A stretch of DNA of 51,866 nucleotides from Enterococcus viikkiensis. Lineage in GTDB: Bacteria; Bacillota; Bacilli; Lactobacillales; Enterococcaceae. The notes beneath the pieces were generated by a model. That model saw only the letters and a list, made by a program, of their open reading frames with translations. It was not told the origin of the DNA and did no database searches. Within the stretch, counting starts at the first letter, position 1, and each line of letters starts with the position of its first letter. Below, one piece after another: positions 37,490 to 47,029 of the stretch. The position numbers and the translations under genes were made by a program. The stretch spans positions 1 through 51,866 of the forward strand of contig NZ_BJDW01000017.1 in the NCBI RefSeq assembly GCF_005405345.1. The letters are read 5' to 3'.

Positions 37490-38470
37490 TTAGTTCATCA
37501 ATGTTTGAGCTGCGGTAATAATAGATAATTTGTACACATCTTCTTCGTTTGAACCACGAGAAAGGTCTGAGATTGGTTTGTTCAAGCCTTGTAAGATTGG
37601 TCCAATTGCTTCAAAGCCACCGAAGCGTTGTGCAATTTTGTAGCCGATGTTTCCTGATTGTAATTCTGGGAAAACAAAGACTGTCGCTTGTCCAGCAACT
37701 TTTGATTCAGGTGCTTTTAATTGTGCCACACCAGGAATATAAGCGGCATCAAACTGTAATTCACCGTCGATTAAATAATCAGGAGCTAATTCTTGTGCAA
37801 TTTTGGTTGCTTCTGCCACTTTGTCTACCTCAGGTGATTTGGCAGAGCCTTTAGTTGAGAAGCTCATCATAGCAACTTTAGGTTCAATATCGAATAGTTC
37901 AGCAGTTTTTGCTGATTCGACAGCGATTTCTGCTAATTCTTGCGCATTTGGATTCACATTGATGGCACAGTCAGAGAACAAGTATTTCTCTTGGTCACGG
38001 CCGCGAACCATTAAGAAAGCACCGCTTGTCCGGCTGATACCAGGTTTTGTTTTAATGATTTGTAACGCTGGACGTACAGTATCCCCTGTTGAGTGGATCG
38101 CACCAGAAACCATTCCATCAGTGATGCCCATGTATGTCAGCATTGTGCCGAAGTAGTTTTCATCTTTAAGAATTTTTTCAGCATCTTCTTTGGTTACTTT
38201 ACCTTTACGGCGTTCAACAAATGCTTCCACCATTTCATCCCAACGATCAAAATGATCTGGATCAATAATCGTAAAATTACCTAAAGCGATTCCACGAGCA
38301 TTCGCAGCTTTTTCAACTTCATTCACGTTTCCGATCAAGATTGGTTCTACTAGTTCCTCCGCTCTTAGACGTGCAGCGGCACCTAAAATCCGTGCGTCCG
38401 TTGCTTCAGGAAATGCCACTTTAATGTTACGGCGAATAATCTTAAATTTTAAACTATCAAATAGATCCAC
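37490..38470 (-). CDS. pta: Phosphate acetyltransferase
   Basis: 326 residues, a single PTA_PTB domain of the short EutD/Pta type usual in Firmicutes. It interconverts acetyl-CoA and acetyl-phosphate. Conserved segments include SGAIHSTGDTVRPALQIIKTKPG, the FSDCAINVNPNAQELA strand-loop, and the QSGNIGYKIAQRFGG motif near the C-terminus. The start is GTG with GGAGGG. It links pyruvate-derived acetyl-CoA, and acetyl-phosphate from phosphoketolase, to acetate and ATP formation. Confidence 0.95.
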   Translation of the reverse strand: MDLFDSLKFKIIRRNIKVAFPEATDARILGAAARLRAEELVEPILIGNVNEVEKAANARGIALGNFTIIDPDHFDRWDEMVEAFVERRKGKVTKEDAEKILKDENYFGTMLTYMGITDGMVSGAIHSTGDTVRPALQIIKTKPGISRTSGAFLMVRGRDQEKYLFSDCAINVNPNAQELAEIAVESAKTAELFDIEPKVAMMSFSTKGSAKSPEVDKVAEATKIAQELAPDYLIDGELQFDAAYIPGVAQLKAPESKVAGQATVFVFPELQSGNIGYKIAQRFGGFEAIGPILQGLNKPISDLSRGSNEEDVYKLSIITAAQTLMN

Positions 38471-38628
38471 GATAAAACCCTCCAGAAATTTATTTCTTAC
38501 TTATCATACAACAATTCACAAGAAAAGAAAAGGACAGAATAAAACATCTGTACTACTAATTAGAATCCAATAAACTTGAATGAAGAACCTTTTCACAATC
38601 TGTGTCTATAACAGAAAACGTTGTCATA

Positions 38629-39309
38629 CTACACTGTTTCAGGCAGTTGCCAATCGATCGGCTGCTCGTTCCATTCTTGCAAGATTTGATTGGTTTGGGA
38701 AAATGGTTTTGATCCAAAGAAGCCGCGATGTGCCGACAATGGCGATGGATGAACTGACTTGATCACCGCGTGTTTTGTAGTATCGATCATTTTTATTTTT
38801 TCTTGAGCCGGCTTGCCCCATAAAATAAACACGATTGGTTTTTCCCGCTCATTCAAGCGTTCGATAATAGCATCTGTTAATTGCTCCCAGCCCTGTCCCC
38901 GATGAGAATAAGCCTGACCTTCCCTGACCGTCAACACGGTGTTCAGCAACAGTACCCCTTGCTTGGCCCAGCTAACTAAATTTCCGTGTTGAACCGGTGG
39001 GATTCCAAGATCACTTTCCATTTCTTTATAAATATTCCGCAAAGACGGTGGAATCTTAACCCCAGGCTGAACTGAAAATGAAAGGCCGTGGGCTTGATCC
39101 ACACCATGATAAGGGTCCTGCCCTAGAATCACGACTTTCACTTGATCATAAGGCGTCAATTCCAAAGCTTCAAACATATGATACATATCCGGATGAATTT
39201 TTTGTGTCTGGTATTCATCTTTTAAAAATTCTCGCAGCTTCAAATAATACGGCGCTTGGAATTGGTCTGCTAGAACAGTTTGCCACTCATTGTGGATGAT
39301 TTCTTTCAT
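38629..39309 (-). CDS. ung: Uracil-DNA glycosylase
   Basis: 226 residues, family 1 UDG, which excises uracil from DNA. The water-activating motif [11 protein letters not shown] and the leucine-loop motif [13 protein letters not shown] are both intact. The ATG at 39309 is 8 bases after AGGAG. A GTG three codons earlier lies too close to that site. It is a single-gene unit. No clear terminator was found beyond its stop. Confidence 0.95.
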   Translation of the reverse strand: MKEIIHNEWQTVLADQFQAPYYLKLREFLKDEYQTQKIHPDMYHMFEALELTPYDQVKVVILGQDPYHGVDQAHGLSFSVQPGVKIPPSLRNIYKEMESDLGIPPVQHGNLVSWAKQGVLLLNTVLTVREGQAYSHRGQGWEQLTDAIIERLNEREKPIVFILWGKPAQEKIKMIDTTKHAVIKSVHPSPLSAHRGFFGSKPFSQTNQILQEWNEQPIDWQLPETV

Positions 39310-39460
39310 AGCGTACACTCCTAATGAATTTTTTTGTTGGCTTATTGCAAATTTTTCAATTACTCAGCTAATTCTTTTTTAAGAATAAATCCGACATGGT
39401 TATCCTCTCTGGGATTATGGTACACTATCGGTGAATGATAAGAAAGCTAGGTGAACAATT

Positions 39461-40324
39461 TTGATCAAACTTATTGCCTCCGATATGGACGGGACATTAT
39501 TAAATAATCATATGCGGGTTCCGACAGCCAATATCGAAGCCATCAAAAAAGCTCGAGCACAAGGAATTGAGTTTATTACAGCAACCGGTCGTGGAATGAG
39601 TCATGCAAAGATCTCTTTAGACGAGGCGAAGATCCATGTACCGATGATTTTATTAAATGGTGCTCACGTGGTGAATGCCCAACGTGAAACAATTTTCACG
39701 ATTCCTATTGGTCTAGAAAAAACGCTCGCCGTAATGGATGCAATTGAAACGGCTGGCTTGTACTACGAGATTTTCACTGCAGAGCATGTCTATTCAGAGA
39801 ACCATTCCAAGCGGATTGAATTTGTTTCAGAACATCTACTAAGCAGAGATCCTGAACTATCGAAAAAAATGGCGATTGCCGCTTCCTCAGATCATTTGAC
39901 CTTGACACCAATCGATTATGTGGAGAATATTCGCCAAACGTTAAAAGAAACTGGCGAAGACGTCTTGAAGATCATCGCTTTTGATAAAAATGGCCCAGAA
40001 CTGTTAAAAGAAGTCACAATCGAATTAGAAAAAATCGGTGACCTGGCCATTGCGGCTTCTGAATTAACCAATATTGAAATCAATCATGTCAATGCCCAAA
40101 AAGGAATCGCCTTGAAACAATTCGCTGAGCAACGCGGCTTTACTTCAGACGAAGTCATGGCCTTTGGCGATAATTTCAACGATGTCTCAATGCTGACTTA
40201 TGCCGGCAACAGCTATGCGATGGCCAATGCCGCTTTAGAAATTAAAAAGATCGCGAAACACGTCACGGATACGAATGAAGAAAATGGTGTCGCAACGGCA
40301 ATCGAAAAAATCCTTTCTGAGTGA
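39461..40324 (+). CDS. Cof-type HAD phosphatase
   Basis: 287 residues, HAD superfamily with a C2B cap (Cof/YidA type). The nucleophile motif is IASDMDGTLL (4-13), the threonine motif is FITATGR, and the magnesium motif is AFGDNFNDVSML near residue 230. Enzymes of this group dephosphorylate sugar phosphates, flavin precursors or similar small molecules. The start is TTG with AGGTGA upstream. It is followed 22 bases later by the LURP-one-like gene, probably co-transcribed. Confidence 0.9.
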   Translation: MIKLIASDMDGTLLNNHMRVPTANIEAIKKARAQGIEFITATGRGMSHAKISLDEAKIHVPMILLNGAHVVNAQRETIFTIPIGLEKTLAVMDAIETAGLYYEIFTAEHVYSENHSKRIEFVSEHLLSRDPELSKKMAIAASSDHLTLTPIDYVENIRQTLKETGEDVLKIIAFDKNGPELLKEVTIELEKIGDLAIAASELTNIEINHVNAQKGIALKQFAEQRGFTSDEVMAFGDNFNDVSMLTYAGNSYAMANAALEIKKIAKHVTDTNEENGVATAIEKILSE

Positions 40325-40346
40325 TAAAACAAAGGTGTGAATCAAC

Positions 40347-40868
40347 ATGACCGAATTTTTTATTCAAGAAAAACAATTAAGCTCGGTGACACGTACGATT
40401 GTAAAAGATAGTAAAGGTGTCCCACTCTATTTAATGGTAGGTCACTGGGGACGTAAGGGCAATGTACTGTCACTCTATGCGATGGATGGGCAGATCGTGG
40501 CTTATATCAAGCAAGCTAGCGTGATTCTCGGCCGCAAATTTGAAATTTATCAGGATCATACTAAAGTCGGTGTGCTTCATAAAATTTTTCATTGGCCAGG
40601 GGATTTTTACTACATCCAGCAGCTTCATTGGGCTGTTTATGGAGATATTTATAATCATCAATATAAAATCAATCACTTTAATCAGCCCGTCATGACGATG
40701 GACAAAGCAACCTTATTGACCGGTGATTACTATGCCCTAGATGTCAATGAACCTGCCGATGCACCCGTTTGTATCTGTGTCGCAGCCGTCATGGATTACT
40801 GGCTCTACAATCGCACTAAACATAGAAAAAAAGAAACTACTTTTGAGATTACTTTTTCGCAAAACTAA
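40347..40868 (+). CDS. LURP-one-related (YxjI-like) protein
   Basis: 173 residues resembling the LURP-one-related/tubby-like beta-barrel family. The amphipathic strands, the FEIYQDHTKVGVLHK region and the C-terminal LLTGDYYALDV-ICVAAVMDYW segment, ending in the central hydrophobic helix, are typical. No enzymatic residues are known for the family, and a membrane-associated scaffold role is possible. It is downstream of the Cof-type phosphatase and precedes a strong terminator. Confidence 0.75.
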   Translation: MTEFFIQEKQLSSVTRTIVKDSKGVPLYLMVGHWGRKGNVLSLYAMDGQIVAYIKQASVILGRKFEIYQDHTKVGVLHKIFHWPGDFYYIQQLHWAVYGDIYNHQYKINHFNQPVMTMDKATLLTGDYYALDVNEPADAPVCICVAAVMDYWLYNRTKHRKKETTFEITFSQN

Positions 40869-40901
40869 CAGAGGATGAGCCTAAGCGGCCCATCCTCTGT
40901 T
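40867..40901. terminator. Bidirectional terminator, LURP-one-like / GNAT
   Basis: AACAGAGGATG (40867-40877) pairs with CATCCTCTGTT (40891-40901). TTTCTCAATT and further T follow on the plus strand. Confidence 0.82.
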
Positions 40902-40914
40902 TTCTCAATTTTTT

Positions 40915-41496
40915 TTAACTGCGATCACGTTTTTTGACTTCACGTTGCATATGATCATACTGATGACCGCTGATCATGATTTCTCCGACATCCTCAAACC
41001 CATCACGTAAATATAAGCGTTTCGCATTAGGATTGGCCTTATCAACATTTAAGCCAATGACCGTCTCCCCTTCATGAGTTGCTAAACGATCCACTGCCGT
41101 TAATAACTTTGAGCCAATCCCTTGTCCGCGATAATCTTCATCTACCTCGATTGAATCTAAATACCATTCATTTGGAAACGCTTCTGGATCAATAAACATA
41201 TTGATCTCTTCTTCAATCCCTTGTGAACGCAAATAATTTTGCAGCGGCAGATCAATGATTGCCTCTTGACTAGCTGGATAACCAAAGACTGCACCAGCGA
41301 TCTTTCCATCGATCTCTTCCACCAAGCCACGGGCATAACCAAAACGATAGGTTGGGTCCGTAAAGCAAGCCGCAATTATGTTTAACGCATTCTCTTCACC
41401 AAATTCTTCTAAAAAATCTAGTTCCATATCTTTTAAAATAACCAGTATTAATCTAGCTACCGCTGCGCCATCTTGTTTTTTTGCAAATCGAATCAT
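40915..41496 (-). CDS. GNAT family acetyltransferase
   Basis: 193 residues. The acetyl-CoA-binding loop is DEDYRGQGIGSKLL (about 138-151), followed by LNVDKANPNAKRLYLRDGFE, a clear GNAT C-terminal half. The N-terminal half (DMELDFLEEFGEENALNIIAACF) matches a Gram-positive subgroup of unknown substrate. AGAGG precedes the ATG. It is divergent from the EEP-family gene. Confidence 0.87.
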   Translation of the reverse strand: MIRFAKKQDGAAVARLILVILKDMELDFLEEFGEENALNIIAACFTDPTYRFGYARGLVEEIDGKIAGAVFGYPASQEAIIDLPLQNYLRSQGIEEEINMFIDPEAFPNEWYLDSIEVDEDYRGQGIGSKLLTAVDRLATHEGETVIGLNVDKANPNAKRLYLRDGFEDVGEIMISGHQYDHMQREVKKRDRS

Positions 41497-41624
41497 TTTA
41501 AAACCTCTCTTTTAATAACGTTTAACACTACCTACTTAGTGTAACATGAGGCGCATTTTTACGAAAGTGGGGATACTTTGTGATCCCTGAAAAGTCTGCT
41601 ATGATTGAGGGAGGAGGACTATCA

Positions 41625-42692
41625 ATGAAAAAAATTTTAAAAATTATTTTGGGAATTGTCATCGCAATTATCGTTGTATTTGGCGGCTATTTGATTTATT
41701 TGTTCGCTAGTTATGATCGTTTACCTGACAACCTGACCTTAAAACCTGATAACCAGCACAGTGAGGTCCTGGAAACAAATAAAACCTATCGTGCCATGAG
41801 CCACAATATCGGCTATGGTGCCTATCCTCCAAGCTATAGCTTTTTTATGGATGGTGGAAAATATTCACGGGCTTATGATAAGAAAACCGTTGAAAAAAAT
41901 ATGCAAGGGATCGTCAATACAACCAAAGACGTGGCTCCGACCTTGGCTTTTTATCAAGAAGTTGACCAATTGGGGGATCGTTCGCAGCATGTCGATGAAG
42001 TTGCTTGGTTGAAAGAGCATTTACCTGCCTATAACAGCCTTTATGGGCAAAATTATGACTCGTCTTATTTATTCTATCCTTTTACAGATCCTATTGGTCA
42101 AGCCAAGTCAGGCTTAGTGACCTTAAGCCACGCTGAGATCACCAGCAGTAAACGCTATTCATTACCGATCGAAACGAATTTCAATAAATTCTTTGATTTG
42201 GATCGCGCGTTTACCGTCAGTCGTATCCCAGTCAAAGGAGATCACGAGTTGATTGCTATCAACACACATCTATCTGCCTTTACAAAGGACCGTTCTGTGC
42301 AGGCCGCGCAATTAAAAAAGATTTTTGATGTAATGGAATCTGAATATCAAAAAGGCAATTATGTGATGGTGGCCGGTGATTATAATCACGATGTTTTAGG
42401 CAATAGCCCCGAAGTCTTTAATACAAGTAAAAAGCGAGAAACATGGACTCATCCGTTTCCTAAAGAGCAATTACCCGCCGGTTTTCATCTACCTAATGGC
42501 AATTTAGCTGAAGAGAAAATCCCCTCGGCTCGAGCCTTAAATGAGCCTTATAAAAAAGGGCACACCTATACGACTTTGATCGACGGTTTCTTACTTTCAG
42601 ACAACATTCAGGTACAGGATCTCCACGTCAAAGATATGGCGTTCCAATATTCTGATCATAATCCAGTTTATTTAGATTTCCGTTTGAAATAA
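41625..42692 (+). CDS. Membrane-anchored endonuclease/exonuclease/phosphatase family protein
   Basis: About 355 residues. An N-terminal anchor (about 5-28) precedes an extracytoplasmic EEP domain. The metal and catalytic residues are visible in order: MSHNIG, FYQEVD, INTHLSAF, GDYNHD and SDHNPVYLDF. The fold includes nucleases, sphingomyelinases and inositol phosphatases, so the substrate is open. The DG dyad in LIDGFLLSD is also seen in phospholipid-acting members. The ATG at 41625 follows GGGAGGAGG. The earlier in-frame start lacks a site. Confidence 0.86.
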   Translation: MKKILKIILGIVIAIIVVFGGYLIYLFASYDRLPDNLTLKPDNQHSEVLETNKTYRAMSHNIGYGAYPPSYSFFMDGGKYSRAYDKKTVEKNMQGIVNTTKDVAPTLAFYQEVDQLGDRSQHVDEVAWLKEHLPAYNSLYGQNYDSSYLFYPFTDPIGQAKSGLVTLSHAEITSSKRYSLPIETNFNKFFDLDRAFTVSRIPVKGDHELIAINTHLSAFTKDRSVQAAQLKKIFDVMESEYQKGNYVMVAGDYNHDVLGNSPEVFNTSKKRETWTHPFPKEQLPAGFHLPNGNLAEEKIPSARALNEPYKKGHTYTTLIDGFLLSDNIQVQDLHVKDMAFQYSDHNPVYLDFRLK

Positions 42693-42745
42693 TCGCTGCC
42701 TCCGACTAAAGAAATTGGAATAGAAGCGACTTCTAAATATGAGTA

Positions 42746-42779
42746 AAAAAAGCCGAGACAAAATTGTCTCGGCTTTTTT
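42746..42779. terminator. Bidirectional terminator, EEP gene / mvaE
   Basis: A 15-bp perfect stem (42746-42760 with 42765-42779), AAAAAAGCCGAGACA and its complement, with a 4-base loop. Confidence 0.88.
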
Positions 42780-42784
42780 AGCGA

Positions 42785-45202
42785 TTAACCCTCTCGAATC
42801 TGTTGAATGATTGTTTCAGCGGTCGCCAAATTCATTCGTTCGGAGTGACGTAATTGTTTGGCTACTTCAGCAATCTCATTTTCAGTCGCCCCTGCCGAAA
42901 TGGCAAGGGAACGACTTTGCATCGCCATATGGCCTTTTTGAATGCCGTCTGTCACTAAGGCCCGAATCGCTGCTAAATTTTGGGCGAGGCCTACTGCTAC
43001 AATGATCTCACCTAGCTCAGCCGCATTAGTTACTTCTAATAGATTTAAAGCAATTTGCGCTTTCGGCAAGACTTTTGTGGCACCCCCTACGATTCCGACT
43101 TTCATGGGTATGACTAGCTGGCCAATTAGTTTATCCGATTGAATCACCCACTCACTCAAGCCTTCATAACGACCGTTACGAGCCGCATAAACATGACTGG
43201 CCGCTGCCACTGCTCGGGTATCGTTTCCGGTCGCTAAAACGACCGCATCAACGCCATTCATGATTCCTTTATTATGCGTCGCCGCTCGATAAGGATCAAG
43301 TTTGCTGTAATCACTTGCAGCAGCGATCTTTTCTGCTAATTCAGTCGAAATCTGACTCAAAGGTAGTTCACAGCGAGCCTCCACCAAGGATTCCGTCCCA
43401 TAATTACTTAAAATGCTAAACAGTACCTCTGATTCAGGCAATAGTTGTCGTACTTCTTGAGCGACCGCCTCTAACATCGTGTTCACAATATTGGCACCCA
43501 TCGCGTCTTTGGTATCTACCACAAGATCAAGCGATAGATACCCTTCCGCAAAAGTTCTGATCGCGATTGATCGTAATCCGCCGCCTCTTTGGTAGATCGA
43601 CGGATAACTCGTTTCAGCCGTCTTAAAAAATAATGTCTCATTGTGTTGCAGGCGTTTTTTAGTAGATATTACATCTGACACGTTACGTAAAACGATTTGT
43701 CCCGTCATGGCTTGCCCAATGACCCGCGTTGTTAATCCACCAGCGTTGGCAATAATTTTGCCGGCATTACTAGCTGCCGCAATGACAGACGGTTCTTCTG
43801 TTGCCATTGGAATGATTTTTTTTTTACCATTGATCACAAAATTTTGTGCGACGCCTAAAGGAATTGAGACTTCACTGAGTTGATTTTCAATCAAATTATT
43901 CGCAATCTTTTCTGGTAAAACTGTTTCACTGGCTAATTGTGCTGCTTCTTTAGCTGACAGCTTTTTTTCTTTAACCAATAATGCCAAACGTTCCGTCTGC
44001 GTCATCTGATAGAATTTTTTTTTTGCCGTCTCCTGATCTTCTGCTTTTGTAACCATTAAAGCCAAGCCTAAGCCGCCGCCGATACAAAGACTGGCAACGC
44101 CACGCTGTTTTTCTTCTTGTATCAACTCAGACAGCAAGGTCGTCACGATTCGGGCCCCACTAGCACCAATCGGATGACCCAAGGCAATTGCTCCACCATA
44201 AATATTGACCCGTTCATTCGGCAAAGCTAACTCTTTTTGCACCGCCACTGACGCTGCCGCGAAAGCCTCATTGATTTGGAACAGATCGATATCTGCTGTG
44301 GTCTGATTTACTTTCTTTAGCAGCTGATTGATGGCCGAAATAGGTGCAACACCCATGATACTAGGGTCGATTCCGACTTCACTATAACCATTAATCACTG
44401 CTAAATAATCCAATCCCTGTTCAATCGCATAGGCCTTTGAAGCCAAAACAACCGCCGAAGCACCGTCGTTTAGCGTTGAGGCATTGGCCGCCGTCACTAC
44501 GCCGCCTTCTTTAAAGGCCGGCTTTAACGAGCTGATTTTTTCCAACGTCGTATCTGCACGGATTCCTTCATCGGTATACAATGTGCTGCCATCTGGCAGA
44601 GGGACCCCCACGATTTCTGACTCAAACTTTCCTTCACGAGTTGCTTGCGCTGCCTTCATTTGTGACTCATAAGCAAACTGATCCTGCATCGCGCGAGTGA
44701 TCTGGTATTGATCTGCCACTTTTTCGGCAGTTAACCCCATGTGCTTGCCACTAAATGCATCTGTTAAGCCATCATAGATCATGCTAGATTTTGGTTCCTG
44801 CCATTCCTGTGTCACATAATCAAAGCGAGTCACTTTTGGCGCCTGAGACATATTCTCTGTTCCGCCAGCCACAACAATCCGAGCTTCACCAAGCTGGATC
44901 TGCTGCATCCCAAAAATAATGGATTTCAATCCCGACCCGCAGACTTCATTGATCGTCGTTGCTGGAACTTCATAGGCAAGCCCGGCCTTTACTGCTGCCT
45001 GACGAGCGACATTTTGTCCATTGCCGGCTTGTAAGACATTTCCCATAAAGACTTGATTCACTTCTTGTCCGGCGATCTCTGCCCGGCTAATTGCTTCTTT
45101 CACCACGATCGCACCAAGCTCTACCGCTGAAACGCTCGCTAATTTACCTCTATATCTTCCAATTGGTGTTCGTACAGCACTCAAAATGACTACTTCTTCC
45201 AA
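42785..45202 (-). CDS. mvaE: Acetyl-CoA acetyltransferase / HMG-CoA reductase
   Basis: 805 residues, a fusion that is a hallmark of enterococci. The N-terminal thiolase (about 1-385) has the nucleophile Cys88 in NEVCGSG, the GGAIALGHPIGASG loop and the CIGGG cysteine. The C-terminal class II HMG-CoA reductase (about 405-805) has ENQLSEVSIPLGVAQNF, the IPMATEEPSV loop and the DAMGANIVNTM motif. It converts two acetyl-CoA to acetoacetyl-CoA and reduces HMG-CoA to mevalonate, the first and third steps of the pathway. It is divergent from mvaS, which catalyses the middle step. An AGGTG site lies close to the start. Confidence 0.97.
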   Translation of the reverse strand: MEEVVILSAVRTPIGRYRGKLASVSAVELGAIVVKEAISRAEIAGQEVNQVFMGNVLQAGNGQNVARQAAVKAGLAYEVPATTINEVCGSGLKSIIFGMQQIQLGEARIVVAGGTENMSQAPKVTRFDYVTQEWQEPKSSMIYDGLTDAFSGKHMGLTAEKVADQYQITRAMQDQFAYESQMKAAQATREGKFESEIVGVPLPDGSTLYTDEGIRADTTLEKISSLKPAFKEGGVVTAANASTLNDGASAVVLASKAYAIEQGLDYLAVINGYSEVGIDPSIMGVAPISAINQLLKKVNQTTADIDLFQINEAFAAASVAVQKELALPNERVNIYGGAIALGHPIGASGARIVTTLLSELIQEEKQRGVASLCIGGGLGLALMVTKAEDQETAKKKFYQMTQTERLALLVKEKKLSAKEAAQLASETVLPEKIANNLIENQLSEVSIPLGVAQNFVINGKKKIIPMATEEPSVIAAASNAGKIIANAGGLTTRVIGQAMTGQIVLRNVSDVISTKKRLQHNETLFFKTAETSYPSIYQRGGGLRSIAIRTFAEGYLSLDLVVDTKDAMGANIVNTMLEAVAQEVRQLLPESEVLFSILSNYGTESLVEARCELPLSQISTELAEKIAAASDYSKLDPYRAATHNKGIMNGVDAVVLATGNDTRAVAAASHVYAARNGRYEGLSEWVIQSDKLIGQLVIPMKVGIVGGATKVLPKAQIALNLLEVTNAAELGEIIVAVGLAQNLAAIRALVTDGIQKGHMAMQSRSLAISAGATENEIAEVAKQLRHSERMNLATAETIIQQIREG

Positions 45203-45241
45203 GGGTGCACCTCCAATAAAATTGTTTAAAAATCATAGGTA

Positions 45242-45250
45242 AGTATAGCA
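45242..45250 (-). promoter_or_regulatory. Extended -10 promoter of mvaE
   Basis: On the minus strand TGCTATACT is an extended -10 element about 40 bases upstream of the mvaE start. No clear -35 is seen. Confidence 0.45.
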
Positions 45251-45420
45251 TAGATAGTTTTATAATTTCTTAAGATTCAAACTCACCTAATTCTGACCTT
45301 TCTATGATATATTTACCAATGGAAGAGGAACAAATCTATTTCTTGATTTCTTTTTTTACTCTAGCGGATCGCTATCCGCCACAAACAATGAATTCTATCA
45401 TAAGAACTAGGAGGAGCAAT

Positions 45421-46572
45421 ATGACTATAGGAATTGATAAAATCAGTTTTCACGTGCCTAATTACTATCTCGATATGACCGACTTAGCTAACGCGCGCGA
45501 AACTGATCCAAATAAATTTCACATTGGTCTTGGACAAGACCAAATGGCGATTAACCCTGAGACCCAAGACATCGTTACTTTAGGGGCGAGTGCCGCTGCA
45601 AAAATCCTTACTGATGAAGACAAGAAGGACATCGATATGGTCATTGTCGGAACAGAATCAAGTACTGATTTTTCAAAATCCACTGCCGTCACCATACATA
45701 ATCTGTTAGATATCCAACCATTTGCTCGTTCATTTGAAATAAAACACGCCTGCTATGGCGGTACAGCTGCTTTGCAACAAGCACATGATTATGTAAGCCT
45801 GCATCCTGACCGAAAAGTATTAGTGATCGCAGCCGATATCGCTAAATATGGATTAAACAGCGGGGGGGAACCCACGCAAGGTTGTGGCGCTGTCGCAATG
45901 CTTGTAACGAAAGAGCCTCATATTTTAGCCTTTAATAACGATAGCGTCTTTTATTCTGAAGATGTCTATGACTTCTGGCGCCCTGCTGGTCATGACTATC
46001 CTTTAGTCGATGGCCATCTCTCAAATCAAATTTACATTGATTCTTTCACGCGCATCTGGGAACAAAATAAAAAAATGAATCACACAAGTAGTGGAGATTA
46101 CGCGGCTCTTACCTTCCATTTACCTTATACTAAGATGGGTCGAAAAGCATTGCGGGCCATTTTCCCTGAGATGTCGGAGGAAGAACAACAACGTTTAGAA
46201 GCTCGCTATGACGAGGCAATTCTTTACAGCCGGCAAGTTGGTAATCTTTATACCGGCTCACTTTATTTAGGTTTATTATCATTGTTAGATAATAGCCAGT
46301 TAGCTGCGGGAGACAGAGTAGGACTTTTCAGCTATGGTTCTGGGGCAGTCAGCGAATTTTTCTCCATGACCTTGATGAAAGATTACAAAAATTATTTAAC
46401 CTCAGAAAAAAACCGTACTTTGTTGGCGCAACGGAAACGTTTAACCATTCCAGAATACGAAAAAATGTTCAACGAAAAATTACCAACCGATGGAGGTAGC
46501 TATACCTTCTCCGATCGAACTGACTTCGCTATCAATAAAATCGATGGTGATATTCGTTATTACAACAAATAA
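45421..46572 (+). CDS. mvaS: Hydroxymethylglutaryl-CoA synthase
   Basis: 383 residues, exactly the length of E. faecalis MvaS. It condenses acetyl-CoA with acetoacetyl-CoA to HMG-CoA. The catalytic residues fall at the known positions: Glu79 in IVGTES, Cys111 in KHACYGG, and a histidine in LTFHLPYTKMG. The GLFSYGSGAVSEFF motif near the C-terminus is conserved. The ATG at 45421 has AGGAGGAG before it. The longer in-frame extension has no such site and does not match the family. Confidence 0.96.
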   Translation: MTIGIDKISFHVPNYYLDMTDLANARETDPNKFHIGLGQDQMAINPETQDIVTLGASAAAKILTDEDKKDIDMVIVGTESSTDFSKSTAVTIHNLLDIQPFARSFEIKHACYGGTAALQQAHDYVSLHPDRKVLVIAADIAKYGLNSGGEPTQGCGAVAMLVTKEPHILAFNNDSVFYSEDVYDFWRPAGHDYPLVDGHLSNQIYIDSFTRIWEQNKKMNHTSSGDYAALTFHLPYTKMGRKALRAIFPEMSEEEQQRLEARYDEAILYSRQVGNLYTGSLYLGLLSLLDNSQLAAGDRVGLFSYGSGAVSEFFSMTLMKDYKNYLTSEKNRTLLAQRKRLTIPEYEKMFNEKLPTDGGSYTFSDRTDFAINKIDGDIRYYNK

Positions 46573-46582
46573 TTTGATGCAA

Positions 46583-46614
46583 AAGGAGCTGAGATGGACA
46601 CGTCTCAGCTCCTT
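46583..46614. terminator. Terminator of mvaS, possibly also of the minus-strand RNA
   Basis: AAGGAGCTGAGA (46583-46594) pairs perfectly with TCTCAGCTCCTT (46603-46614). ATTT follows on the plus strand and TTTT on the minus, so it can serve both directions, though neither T tract is long. Confidence 0.75.
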
Positions 46615-46982
46615 ATTTACGTATAAACGTTGTCCAGAAGTAGCTTCTGTCACAACCTCTTATTTTTAGGCACAAAAATAGTCTAACAGGTCTAATGGCT
46701 GGGCGTTTGTTTCATTCCAAGTTTCTGGAACATTTACACTCTTTTCTAGGTCTTAAACGTTTTTGTTCTTGTGATTGAATATTCGTCTAAGCCTCACCAT
46801 TAAATAGAGAAATGGTTCTACTGTCTACATCTCTCATCCTGTTAGACCTTGATTCCTTGGTAAGGAGTTATCAAAATCCCTACTTCCTTCCTGCCCTTTT
46901 AGGCACTCTCTCTTGAAATGAATGCCTCCATTCATTTCATGTTGCTTTGATGCTTAACAACTTTAGGGATACTACCCCTTAC
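46583..46982 (-). ncRNA. Candidate structured RNA of about 400 bases, unassigned
   Basis: No coding frame, but a strong minus-strand promoter, a terminator and nested helices are visible. In RNA order: GTAAGG (46976-46981) with CCTTAC (46859-46864), enclosing ATCCCTA (46964-46970) with TAGGGAT (46876-46882), which enclose a 10-bp hairpin GAAATGAATG/CATTCATTTC (46915-46938) and a GCC/GGC hairpin. A second domain is closed by GTCTAACAGG (46838-46847) with CCTGTTAGAC (46681-46690) and contains hairpins at 46795-46815 and 46716-46731. A third hairpin is at 46629-46657, then the terminator. It does not show the conserved cores of tmRNA, RNase P, SRP or T-box RNAs. The ends are estimates. Confidence 0.5.
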
Positions 46983-46988
46983 ACCTAT

Positions 46989-47017
46989 TTTATACCATAT
47001 TCCCGGATTTTTTGCAA
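46989..47017 (-). promoter_or_regulatory. Promoter of the candidate RNA
   Basis: On the minus strand TTGCAA (47012-47017), a 17-base spacer and TATAAA (46989-46994), with TGG just before the -10 making it an extended -10. No minus-strand reading frame follows, so it should produce an untranslated RNA. Confidence 0.65.
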
Positions 47018-47026
47018 GCGTTTGCA
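47012..47026. promoter_or_regulatory. cre (CcpA) site between the RNA and nrdI promoters
   Basis: TTGCAAGCGTTTGCA fits WTGNAANCGNWNNCW at every position. It overlaps the -35 of the minus-strand RNA promoter and ends 4 bases before the -35 of nrdI, so it could repress the RNA and influence nrdI. Confidence 0.55.
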
Positions 47027-47029
47027 TTT

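Noticed and set aside
45304-45420. N-terminal extension of mvaS
   Set aside because: The extra 39 codons lack a ribosome binding site, while 45421 has AGGAGGAG and gives the family length of 383 residues.
46583-46982. tmRNA, RNase P RNA, SRP RNA or T-box in the mvaS-nrdI spacer
   Set aside because: None of the conserved cores (tRNA-like ends, GAGGAAAGUCC, the GGNAR-tetraloop domain, the T-box AGGGUGG) could be found on either strand.
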